DNA of 64,000 nucleotides from Hydractinia symbiolongicarpus (Eukaryota; Cnidaria; Hydrozoa; Anthoathecata; Hydractiniidae): NCBI RefSeq assembly GCF_029227915.1, contig NC_079876.1, forward strand, positions 32,717,828 through 32,781,827, in the 5' to 3' direction. Shown here piece after piece: positions 1-12,385 of the stretch. The notes beneath the pieces are model-generated. The model was not told the DNA's origin. It was given only the letters and a program-made list of their open reading frames with translations, and searched no databases. Every line of letters starts with the position of its first letter. Within the stretch, counting starts at the first letter, position 1. The position numbers were made by a program, and so were the translations under genes.

Positions 1-3000
1 TTATAAATCATTACAGCTTCAGATGCTGCATTAAAAGTGTCCCGGACTTGACAATTGTCAGGCAATGTAATCGACAATGAATTCTCAATACACACATGTA
101 ATTTTTCCAAGTCCAAATCCAAGTAGCGTAATAATAATAAAGATTATAATAATAATAAGTTTTCCACTATTTATAATAAAGTTCCGAAAATAAATTTTTT
201 AATGTCTTTTTTTTTCTTTCTTCCAATTTTTTAATAACGCCCATGAAAACTAAGTGGTTTTTCAAAACAAATAACTCTTTGAACAATTTTGGATACCCCT
301 GCATGGCATTTAAGAAATCTAAAAATTTTAAGCGTCACTTAACTAGTCAAGGGGCACCTTCCTCCCACCAATTACGTGAACAAGTCTTTTAGGCCCTGTA
401 CTAAATAGTCTGATCCAGACCACTTGAGTAAAATGCGAGTGACACATTCAAATACCGCCTTTCAAGTTTATAATACAAAAGTCAACTGCGCTATCAAATT
501 TATGATATTTTCAGTTGCTACTAGATCGTTGAGAGTTATTAATCCAGTAATAACAGGGCAAACTTTTTTCTTTGAAAGTTCACAATCAATATTATCATCA
601 TTTTTAATGTTTTGTATCAGCAGTGATAACTCATTTAAAAAACTGCACCGGTGATCTTTCTCTGTTCCATCCATCGTTCAGTATATAATGCAAATTTTAA
701 TCTGAAAATGGTAAAACTATTATACATTACATTAAATAAACACAGGTTTCATTTGTTGCTGTTAATGTCCTTTAGGTAATAACGTGTCAAGAGCAAGATT
801 GACCAAGCACTTGAGAAGGGGGCAGGTAGTGTTAACTCATTATATAATCTTAAATTTTATTAACATACAGCTAAGAAGAATAACTAGGCCTGAGAATTAC
901 TACGTACCTCTGAATTACTTATTGTATCGGCGAAAAGGGGTTAACGAGCCGTAAAGAAGCAGTTTTCAGAAACGAAAGTTTATCATGGAGCGGTGTGCGA
1001 TGTAAGCAAGGCTTAACCAGCTAAACTCTTTTCTGACAGTTGGGGGGTATTTTAGTCAATATTTGGATCTATACTTGTAACAATAACTCTGAAATGAGAG
1101 CATACACAAAATCACAACAAACAGTTTTTCTCTTCTCTCTTTTTCAAAACTCCATTCATGCTAACACACATGCTTATGAATTAACAGTTTGCAAAATATC
1201 CTTAGTGTCACCTGTATACAAAATCTGGTTGCTCTCTTTTCCTCTTGAAACAATCCGATTATAGCGATTAAGTGAAAAAAAAGAAGTTCTTACTCTGGAA
1301 TTACCAATCATAAATTCCGTGCCACTATTAGGTAAAGTATATTTAGCCATTTTGGTTTTTATAGCAAAAGCTGTTTCTTCAAAATTCTAGGTGATTTTAC
1401 TTTCATTGTTAATGTCAGTAAAGGGGTGTAAATAATTTATTTGTTGTGTTATTGTGTCAGAAGACAAAATCAGGACATGTTTCACCTTCAACTGTTTTTA
1501 TGAAACATCTGTAACAGAAAGAGTGCTGGCATTTGATTAGCTAATGCTATCATTTTAAATATACAGGAGGAAAATGAGTACAGATCCAAATTTGAATTGT
1601 TCTCCTTTTCTTAACTTTGTTTCTGCGGCTTATCAACTTTTCGTATATTTTGTAAGATGCATACTTAGTCCAGTATGCAAAATTCATTGAAATAGGTGCA
1701 ACGAATTGATTTTAAAGGCGCGACAAAACCATATTATTTTGTTATTTTATCTTATTTCTCTTAAACATTGAATTTGAAAAAATCAGGGAAGCCTAGACCA
1801 ATACGCCAAGTATCAAATAACTGGCGAAATGTTTACAACAATAACACCGCCCACGATCCAGGTCCATTATCCAGCTTTTTCTTGATTAATATAGTGCCAG
1901 TTATACACCGAGTATGTATTCTCGATTGACATATAACATATAAAAATTCCTGTGCTGGAGGGACTGAACTCTTTTGTATCATATCAATAATGGTTATGCA
2001 ATTTGGAAGTTTCACTGACCGTGAATTTTATATGACATCATATAATCGTATATGCATACGCCCAGGCTGCAACTTTGCGATTTTCACTCTTCACAATATT
2101 GTCAAGAAACTTCTAATTTTCAATCCACAGTGAACGGCTTATCCATCTATGATTATTCACTAATAATAATTCCGTAATGAAAACCAGAATCTCTCTTGTA
2201 TATTTTAGTGCTTTGTTGTTTTATTATTGTTGTTGTTTTTTAAAAAATAGTTAAGTGCTAAAATAAATGAAATTAATAGCCTACCTAACCTTATTTAATA
2301 TTTTAGGCGTTCTGGTTCCCTGGTTGCAGGGTTAACGTGAATAAATCTGTTTTTCGTTTTTAAGCATAGGTTCTCGGTCCCAGCTCTGTATTATTAGATG
2401 CCATGCTACAGATTTTATCCACAAATTTCAACGTACCACACAATGAATTTTGATTTCGTCATAACAATAAATTTAAGTTACAAAAGCACAATTTAAATTT
2501 AAATTGTAAATTCATAAAGTAAATTGACTATATGACAATGTAAAGGAATATTACCATTTTGAATTAAATCCTCGATTCCCAGAGCTGTGAACCGCAAACG
2601 AATCCACCACTCGACGTGCGCCAGTGCTTACAACAATGACATAGAAAGTGTAATAAAATGGTGTGTACATTTAGATTGAAATATGTATCTCATATATTAA
2701 AACCTGTACCCTGTTTAAAATGTTACGGATGCACGAAATGTCAAATCTAATGTTTTGTTTTTATAATCAGAACGAAATAGGCGAAGATCTGGTGACTGGA
2801 CTATGTATTGTAGTGTAAATATGAAAATATGTTTTCAATATTTTCGACAAGTAAAAGTGTCTTTATATCTCTTATTGTATATCTTCTCCTACGTCACGTG
2901 GTTTACTGGGTGTTTTCTCACTCCAGGGTAAGAATGTCCTTAAAAATCATTCTTTGATTTTATTGCGTGTATCTGTCACTTTAGACATTTTTCCTTTGTA

Positions 3001-3125
3001 AGTATCCCATTCGCAAAAAAATTCATAATTTAAAAACTGCTAAATATGTTCAACATACAAATTTTGCGAGATTTGATGGCTAAAGATACCTACGACGGGC
3101 GAAGATCTGGTGACTCGAGTATGTA

Positions 3126-3166
3126 TGACAGGTGGATTTTTTCACGGGTTAACGACCAGTAATAGT
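3126..3166 (+). repeat. Fragment of a CCCGTGGA-hairpin repeat family
   Basis: The segment carries a GTGGATTTTTTCAC core followed by GGGTTAACGACCAG. It resembles the better preserved copies at 50636-50762 and 56030-56160, where CCCGTGGA and TCCACGGG form a perfect 8-bp stem and are followed by a TAACGA-type sequence. Only this end is recognisable here, so it is a degraded or truncated copy. Confidence 0.4.
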
Positions 3167-4249
3167 ACTAGCATATTTTGTCTGCGATATAATAACTGCA
3201 AAAATCGTTTCGTATTAAACATGCACAAACAACGAACATTAGCCAAACTTGTTGCTTAACCAGTCGATTAGTTAGATTAGAAACGATTAGTCCCCCGATT
3301 AGTTTATATTATTAGCCTAGTTTGTCTTTCTGACATTTTTATTCCTTTCATTATTTTTTCATGAACAAATTTACTTGTTTACTATAATATGAAGTTGGCT
3401 GTTTGATTAATACAGTTAACTAAGTCCTAACTATCATAAATGGACACGGAATTAGTATAAATCCCCTCTTAGCATTATTTGTTGCCTGTTGTCAATAAAT
3501 CCCTCACCAGTATTATCAAAACGTTTTTCTGACAAAGTGATCAAAGTTAACATAGGCAACTTCAGCGCGCTCTAAGCTTAAAGTAATAATATAAGTCGAT
3601 GTTGAATTACTGTATTGAATTTGTTGACATCGTACAGCATTACTTCAATTATACATTGATCACGTACATTTCTAACGACACAACACAATTACACTCGACC
3701 AATCAGCGAATGCCAAATTTTAAAGTAGCTAAACTGAACCATCTTAAGACGTGGAAGAGGGCCCGTTTTTCTACCAACCACGCTGATACAATGACTCACC
3801 TCATGATAACCTCGCGTCCAATTATTATATTCTCAACTCGAACTTGACAGTTATGACGAATTATAGTTTTGTATGAAAAAGGTTACCTTAAAAAATCTGC
3901 TTAAAAAGAAATTTGACGTGTGGAATGCTTGTAAAAAACATTTTTAGTAGTCCGAATTCTATTTTTACGAACGCCAGGGATTTCTTGGCGCGACAAATTG
4001 ACGTCAGATGCCTAACAAGAACGGGAAGGAAATATTTTTTGCACAAAACCTTTCTTTTATACAAATGAAGAAGAAAAAAACTTTTGATTCAAACTCGCAA
4101 TTATATCTATGTGATTTTGTACATGCTTTAACAGAATATCCAACATAGCATCCTCATAGGAAACAAAATTTTGTCGGACAGGTGACGGATATTTTGCCCC
4201 GTAATAAATTATAACCGGCACAATGTGAAGTTGGAAATAAGCATGTTAT

Positions 4250-4515
4250 TTCTTATTAGGCCCAGCATAATTTTTCTTACCACCAGAAAATCGAAATAGG
4301 TAAGGTAAGAAAAATTACGCTCGGCCTTTTCCCATTTTTCTGCGGTGAGAATACTAACCGCGCTTTTTGATTGATTAATTCCATTGTTCTTTGCGTACTG
4401 GTCTTACCCACTCGAACAAGTATAATAAATTTTTGTATTTCTTAAGAGGTTGAGATGTAACCACGCTGACTTTGTGCTTATTGGTTGATTGTAATTCGGG
4501 GTTTGCTATGACGTG
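4250..4515 (+). repeat. Dispersed repeat, copy 1 of 2
   Basis: Shares an ordered series of similar blocks with 9735-10025. Both have a CCAGCATA start, an internal GGTAAGGTAAGAAAAATTA-like block, a CCATTGTT block, a CCGAACAA / TCGAACAA block, and an end with TTGGTTGATT followed by AATTCGGGGTT. The two copies are in the same orientation about 5.5 kb apart and have many differences. I see no coding capacity or obvious terminal repeats, so the class is unknown; it is likely an old non-autonomous element. Confidence 0.6.
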
Positions 4516-4841
4516 GATTTGAATTTTTGGGAATGCTCTGACATTTGTTTGCTTAGCTTTCGTTTGAGTAAAAATAAATTTGATATTCTTCAAGAAAGCT
4601 TAGTTAACTAGGCTAATTTTTTATAAGAATGATGCATCCTTTACAGCGTTAAATTTTTAGCACTTGAAGATTTTTATAACATTATAACATAGACTAAAAA
4701 CTTTTAACAAAGTCTTATGTCGTTGACAAGCCTAATAAGAATGATAAAATCAATTTTTGTTAGCAACTAGGTTATGTAACATAGGCTTTAATTCGGTAAA
4801 AATTAACGACATCTTCAAAATAGCGCAGTCACTAGAAAGAA

Positions 4842-5112
4842 GCAAGTAAGTAAGTAACGGGAAGTTTTTACGTCCTTAAGGATTCCATCCCAACGATTGA
4901 CTCTTCCTCCACTTCGACTGTGACTATGTTACATTACAACCAGAGATACGTATAGCATTGGTCTAACTTGCTTGCCTGCCACACAAGCCAGTTAGCGGTC
5001 AGTAAATGGCACCAAATGGGCTGGCAACAATACATTTAAAGTGCGCCTAAGTGGGAGCTTAAACCTGAAACCTTATGACTACAAGTCGAACGCGCTACAC
5101 TACACCATCTCC
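4842..5112 (-). repeat. tRNA-derived SINE
   Basis: On the minus strand the head carries an RNA polymerase III A-box-like TGGTGTAGTGTAGC (complement of about 5094-5107) and a B-box-like GGTTTAAGCTCC (complement of 5054-5065), spaced as in a tRNA. The body continues to a short TTAC tandem tail (complement of 4844-4858), as expected of a SINE 3' end. The B box departs from the canonical GGTTCGANTCC, so this copy is probably inactive. A decayed tRNA gene with unrelated flanks is the alternative. Confidence 0.5.
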
Positions 5113-6418
5113 TCTTATATATTATTAGGGGTAAAAGAACTGAAAAAAGGAGCAAAATATTCAAAGTAAAATATAACATTTTTACTGTCATCAATTTTAT
5201 CTACCTAGTGATAGCAGCTCAGAAACAGCTATTTTGTCATAAGCAGAAGATGCGATGAATCCTAGTTTTTCATTGTATGTATTGTATGAATGTTTATATG
5301 AGAAGCGAAGTGGTATTTTCCATACAAACACGCCAGTCCAGCTATCCGAACTGACTTTTTATTTTTGTGCATGATTAAAGTTATTAAAAAAAATATTTTT
5401 TCTGTACATAGTGCAAAATTAAGGGAAGTGAAACAGTTGGCTGGTTTACATCTATAACGCAAACGCGGAAGCAAGTGAAACAAAACGTGTGAAGGAAATT
5501 TTTAGATTCAACAAAGAAGAAATTATGCTACATCTTTTGATAAAATGCAGAACACTTACAGCTTCAAAATGTTAGGACTTTCTGCAAGCAAAGAGAATCA
5601 TGAAAGCTTTAGTATAAGTCGTCCTCAAACTTTTATCGATTTTACTACTAACTCCTATATTTTTATTTTTTCGACACAACCTTGTGGTTAACATCTTCGT
5701 GTTTTGGAAAAGGTTTGCTTCAGTATCTTCTGGTTTGGTCTCTTTATATATAAAAAAATGAACATGCGCTTACGGAAGATTATATCTTTCGTAAACGCAG
5801 CTATGCGAATAGTCAACATAAGTGATTAGTCAACAATCATGAATTTTGACGTTTGATATTGTTAAATCAACGACATCCTCAACAAAACATTCTTACTTTT
5901 TAAAATAGACATTTTTAATTTTTTAGCAATATATCTATTGCAAGATATGTATTTTTTCATTCGTCTTCAGGTCGTATTTTATAATTTGAAACCTTTTATT
6001 CTCTTGCGTATTTAAAAACATTGCCAGCGTACATTGCTAGTTAAAAAACTGATATTCTTGCTTTAACGCTTGCTTCACATCTACTTCATTTCCTTCATCA
6101 GTTCCCACCCCCTCAGCTTCTACGTCTGCTTCATAGATGTGAACCAGGTATTTATATCTAATGGTGCAAAGTAAAGCCTGATATTGTTTCATATTATACA
6201 CGCCCCCAACTGAACAACGTTAAAAATGTTTTTAAATGTATATTTTAACTTTGATTTGTAAATTTTATGTTAAACTTTGGTTTTTAAGAGAATAGAACTA
6301 ATTTGTACACTTTTAGATGTGAGTCATACCTTAATTATGAAAACAAGATTTTGAAGGAAATGACTAAAATGTATTAGATGACAACTCAAATAAAACAGGT
6401 AAGGTAGCTGATATTCCT

Positions 6419-6448
6419 GATTTTTACAGGAAAGTGCCTGTAAAAATC
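6419..6448. repeat. Short perfect inverted repeat
   Basis: GATTTTTACAGG and CCTGTAAAAATC form a perfect 12-bp stem around a 6-nt spacer. It is isolated in non-coding DNA with no other sign of function. It could be a foldback remnant or chance in AT-rich sequence. Confidence 0.4.
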
Positions 6449-9400
6449 CAAAGGTTGCTCGAAAGATGCCTGAACTTGTTAGGATAAGACTTTGGCGTTA
6501 AAAAAATATAAATGTTTATAATTTCGTGAATTCAAAGATTGATATTGTTATTAATGGGAGACAAAATAAATACCTCAAATCAAAATGCTTTCTTAACAGA
6601 AGATTTAACAGCACTTTGCAACACCGACAATAGACTTTATCAACAGCGACAACGACTTTAGTTCATTGCATATTTTTGATACTCCGGGTATTGCTGTTCA
6701 CTATGATTTATCTTCTTTTTAAAAAGAACTCCAACTGCAGTGGGTTGAGTAAAGAAAGATCTTTGTAAAATAATTGGATTATGAATATAAAGCCTGATAG
6801 TTCTTCGAGAAGAACATGTGTTGAATAGGCCGAATCTTAACAAGCTTTGCCCTATTTTTTAAAAACAAGAAAATTCAATTTAATGAAGAGAATATTCTCT
6901 ATGTTCATAAAAAATCAAAAGAAATTATTGAAATAATCAATTTCACAATAAATGCTGTCGGCAAAACAAAGTATAAGTCCTTTGGAATGTTACTTAAAAG
7001 CGCGGCTTTTTTATGTATTACATCTTGGCCTGTTTAGCCTCACTTTGATATAGGTTTCTTAAAAATCAGGAAAGAAAAAAATCTGTGTTTTTTGTAATAT
7101 TTGTGTTTGTGTTGTGTAAATATTTGTAAACATCAAATAGAGGTTACATTTAATTTATATTGCCAAATAAAATAATTAGCATACCCATTTCAAGAAGCTT
7201 TTCTCATATCTTCTTCGCTTATTACTTTTGGAATACAACCTGAAAATTATTTAAAGTGAAACATGAAAATACATAGTAAAGTTTCTCAAAAAAATTTAGA
7301 CGATGTTTTATCCTGTATATATATTTATTATAAATAAATAAAAATAAATAAAGCTTTCTTCTCCTTTTTTCTCTTCTGGGACTTTAAATAAGTTAAAAAC
7401 AACATGGAGGATTTCCCTCATGCAAACAAAACTTTGTGTTGTATTTTCTGATATTTGAGTGGTTGAGAAACAAAGAATTCTGACTCCAACATTGTTGGCG
7501 CGTGGTTTGTTCATAACTGCGTGGTTTATGTACAAAAACAATCCTGAGAAGATCATAGTTAGTTAAATGTTTTCTTATATTAACTATTGCAGCATTGTTT
7601 ATTTCATCTGATAATGTTCGTGCAGATTTTAATTTGATCTGTCGTAGTCATTATTTACTCCTTTTTTACTTTTGATGGCACGAGAGGCCCATGGGGCCGG
7701 CAGAATTGTAGCTACGACCCCTGTAGAAACAGGGATTTAAATAACACTAATTTAATAACAACTGCTGCTGTAAAGTCTATACCATCCGTAATAAAAAGAA
7801 AGGATAAAGCACATGCTCACAAACAATTACTTACAAGGTGAGCAATACATTGTATGCATAATGCATTGCGACTAAGTTTGACAGTTCTACGGAACCGAGA
7901 ATAAATATATACATAAAAATTGTTCGTCTTGCACATTCACAAAAGAAAAAAAATATGAAAAATGAAAAATGCGTTAACTAAAACAACGTCTTCAGAAATT
8001 TTAGGTGTGTGTTTTCAATGGAACTATTAGCTATTAGCTACAACAACTTTATTGTCGTCCTCGTAATTTTAAAATATTAAGGGAGTATCTGTGAACTGCA
8101 AACCTTCCGTTTATTAAAACCGTTTTTGGAGAACCAAAGTATTCATTCCCTGTAATCCTCTAGCTAATCTTCAAATGATATTCTTATTGAATTTTTTAGC
8201 GTATTTAAATATTGTATTTAAATATAGAGCTAACAAATTTTTTAGCGTATTTACTTACATTGCAGAGCTAAAGCTGGAAGTAAAACCTTTCATGCTTGAT
8301 GTTCTTATTTTCTTCTAATTATGAACTACCAATATGGAAATCGCCCAATCTTCCCCGTACGAAAGCTAATAATTGCTGGTTTCGAAAGTGTACTTAATTT
8401 GTTTGTCATAAAATTTCATAATTTATACTGCGTAAAACTTTAATTACTAAAGAAGTACTAAGAATGACTTTTGACAAAAATATTTTTTTCATTTTCTAAA
8501 GCTTGGATTTATGTAACGAAGCGCTGTATTGGGTGTAGGCGTTGTAATGAATTTATGTAACAATTCGCTGTTCCCTCCTCTGTACTTTCCAAAGTTGTCA
8601 TTAACACGTCATGAAAAACTTATCACAAGTGTTTTCCAGGCCTTAAGTAAAAACTTCGTCACAAAATATTACTGACGACAAGACTTGTTTGCCAATGACG
8701 TCATAAAATTTGTCAAAATGGAAAAAAAATTACAGTAAATTTAAAATTCGCTAAATATTTGTATAATTGTTTGTAATGATGGAGAATTATCGCGATAGTA
8801 AATTGACAACAAAAAACCACATTATTTGCAGTTTACACACCCATTTTCAAGCTATTAAAATCGTACAATGTTCTCATAAATATATACAAGTTACAGTTGT
8901 TAAATACTATTAAATACTAATTGTATAAATAAAATACAATATAATACAAATGTTTGTAAGATTTAAAAACATTTTCAAGAACATTTCCTGGAAATATCAA
9001 GTTGTAACTTTAAACATGAAGTTATAAAAACCCCCGTACAAATAAGATTAAGGAATACCCTCATCTCATGAAAGTTCACAGAACAGTTTCATACGTTTTT
9101 ACGCAGTCTTTTGGACAAAGGGATAATCGGTAGGACGTAAATGTTTAACTTTTGAGTTTCGTTTCGTTGAATCATGTAATATGAACAATAAAGAAGGGTG
9201 TTTAACCTTTAATTCAAAACTTGCATTTAAACACTTCTTGATGCATATTAGACGAAACATGTTGGATGATGTCAAATGAATATGATCAGATAGATTTAAA
9301 ACAATGGTTTATAGAAAAGAAGTCAATGTCTCAGTCCTGACTTATAAATCTCCAGCGCAGACAAACTATATATAATTTAAGTTTGAAGACGTCGCTTCTT

Positions 9401-9734
9401 TATATTGGAAGTCAGTCATAAGGAAAAGAAAATTGCGAAATATTTCTGTATTGAACATGAAGTACTTTAAAAGAAGATCAAAGTGTTTGTGTTTAAATGG
9501 GCAAATGTCCGTTCTCAACCGTACCAAAATTTTAACTAAAATACTTTTAAATTTCGGAAGTTACGTGTCTTTTTTCAACATTAGACGCCATGATAAAAAA
9601 CTGTGAGACAAAAATATGACTTTTTTAGTGTTAGCTTGGTAAATGGAATGGTTGATTACACCGGAATTCATAGATTGTGGCAGTCACGATACAAATGTTG
9701 TGACTAATATTTCCTTATATCTTCACAGCCGGTT

Positions 9735-10025
9735 AGCCAGGAGAGCCAGCATAGTTTTTTCTACCGGGAAATCAGAATAGTTAAGGTGGGAAAAATTATT
9801 CTTGGTCGTAAACGAAGTTTCTACGGCCGGAATGCTGACTGCGCATTTTTATTACTTACTTCCATTGTTTCTTGCTTACGGGAAATCTTTTCTTCCTTTT
9901 GTTTTAAGTGATAATATTCTCACTCACCCGAACAAACATGATTAATTCCGCTTTTAATTAAAAGGGATGTGAACATACTGGCATTATGCTCATTGGTTGA
10001 TTTTAATTCGGGGTTCGCTGTAAGA
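9735..10025 (+). repeat. Dispersed repeat, copy 2 of 2
   Basis: Homologous, in the same orientation, to 4250-4515. The clearest shared end is TTGGTTGATTTTAATTCGG followed by GGTTCGCTG. The copies have diverged substantially, which suggests age. Confidence 0.6.
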
Positions 10026-12249
10026 AATTAGTTTGGGTTTATTAGTAGATTAGAGAGAAATTCATTTTAATTTACTAGTATAAAAACCAGGTAATAGAGT
10101 TATCAACTGTCCCATCTTGAGTTCACATAGCACATCTTAGACCACAGGTACAACTATTATTTGGCGTTGAAATTTAATGACAATAATTATAATGGCGACG
10201 TTTAGCAGGATGTTAACAATAAGAAAAAGAAGTTCGTCTAAATGTTGACCGGAAAGTTGATTTGCGTCAGTTCCCTATTAATTAATTTAAATTACTTTGT
10301 TACCGCCATTATCTTCATTTTTTGTAAAAGCAAACAAGGAAGCCAATAACGGTAATTACATTGAACATATGCTTTTTATTATTTTGAAAAAAAACCTTCC
10401 CTGCTTCCTACCACAGTAAAGGTAATTTTGTTTCATGGGCATTTGATGGTCCTTTCTCCAAGATACGCTATTTCTTGCTACTTTTTAACGCTACGTAAAA
10501 TTCACGTGCGTATTTCACAAAGAAAAAATTTTACGCATTGATCAACTTAGCATTTAGAAGGAATAAGGAAAACCAGAAGCATAGACTTTTCCAATCATCC
10601 CGCTAAAGGTTTTGGGTAACTGAAGATTTTGATATGTCTCACTTTGTGAGCAATACACGTTCCTTGAATTGCTTGTTTTTTAAAATTTTAGAATTTTGAT
10701 GTTTTGACTTTAAGATCATATTCAGCATCATTGAATTGGTGTGTGTATAAACGTCTAACTTCCGACATGCTAAGTTGCTGTTTTGATGGTATTAATGTTG
10801 AGGTCACAGTCTTTTTAATTTTTGATTTGTACTAATAAGCTTCTGTTTCAAGCAGAGTTCAATTAGTACAAATGAAAAAACCTGCTTTAACAGGTTGTGT
10901 GTTTGCTGTATGAATCTAAAAAAATCACATTTTATCAAGTTACAGGTGAGGATTTCATTTATTTTGTTTGACAAAGTTGAGAAATAGCAGCGGTACATCA
11001 AAGAAAACTAATTCGGGAAATGTGTATTTCGGTAATTGTAGATATTGAACAGGAAACGGAAATTTGAACACTGGTCTACTTATTGCGCCAATGTACGTGA
11101 TATTGACATGTTGAGATTTTCACATTCAACGTGTATGAGTTGGAGTTGTGAAATATATTTAGACTTAACATAATGTCAAATAAAACCTGAATTTTTTATC
11201 TTCCTCACTTTTAAAGTAAATTATCTTCCTTTATCGCGGTGTCTTTAGGTTCACCATAATTAGCAGCGATATAAATTGTTGCTGAAAGAAATTACTGGCT
11301 TTGGTTGTTGACCAGAAACATCCTGTTGATAAATCGCATACAGGAAGGTAAATTTAACGTAACCTCGGGTTTGTATGACTCATCTTTTCAGGCAAAGTAA
11401 CATGATAATACCCATAATTTTCAACGATATCACTTTTTATCCGGAACGAGGAAATATTACCTAAAGAAAATCACGCCATTCTGCAATGTCGTGATTTCTT
11501 TTACTTTTATTTTCGTGAGATTTATCCGAGCATCACTATGTTTTCTGAAGCCTGTTTACAAGTGATGGTTAGCTATACAATTAATAAAGACGTTTAAATA
11601 TAATTACTAACTTTCGTTAGTCACGCAACAAAAAAGGCTGGAGAGTTGGATGCTAACCATGGTTCTTAATTCTTGTAAAAAAGTGACAAAATATTGGCTT
11701 TGTCTCACATTTTCACGACCATGATTTTTACCGCTTTATTTTTTTTTTACCCTTACTGAATTTGCTTTCCCTGTTTGCAGTGTATTTAGAGCTCAAATAC
11801 CTCACACACAAGAAGATGAAAGTTATGGATATTTTTAGTTGATTTTTGAAGTAAAAATTGTTATTTAAACAAAAGAATTTGTAAATTTCCTTCGCATTTT
11901 TGATCGTTTTTTATCCATTTTTCTTTCAACTAATGCTTGCTTTGAAAATAATTGCTTTCCACCATTTGTTTTTGAAATTTGTCGGCAAAAGTTTTTTCCG
12001 ACCTTGCTGACCTTGTCTTAGCCGACTTTTTTTTACCGTCTTGATAGTTATAGCTACTTTGAGTGAGTTTTTAATCCATAATTTGTGCTAGACGTGAATA
12101 CACTTTCATTTCCCTATAAATTTTCTGCAATTTTTGCGTTAAAACGAGAATCAAAAACTCACATTCCGTTAATGGATGTAATAATAATCTGTCTGTTAGC
12201 CAAAACCGGGTCATGCTGAACGACGCACAAATCAACCAAAACTGTCCGA

Positions 12250-12385
12250 TTTAATCACGTGATTTAAATGCTTATAATCCGGTTAAACCATGTGATGAAA
12301 ATGCATATTGTCTGACTGCGTCACGTGAAATACATGCATTATATTTAATTGAATCACGTGATTTTAATGCGTAAAATGATTCATC
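12250..12385. repeat. 33-bp tandem repeat with E-box palindromes
   Basis: Four units, each carrying TCACGTGA or a one- to two-base variant, start at exactly 33-bp spacing: TCACGTGA at 12255, CCATGTGA at 12288, TCACGTGA at 12321 and TCACGTGA at 12354. Each is followed by an AATGC- or ATGCA-like block at a similar offset. A weaker fifth unit (TGACGTGT) begins near 12390. CACGTG is the binding site class of bHLH and bHLH-ZIP factors. No gene is recognised close by; the nearest supported start is the phosphatase-like gene about 5.7 kb downstream. Confidence 0.75.

Noticed and set aside
12250-12385. CRISPR-like array
   Set aside because: Regular spacing, but the repeats are 8-bp E-boxes in a degenerate tandem minisatellite of an animal genome, with no unique spacers or cas genes.
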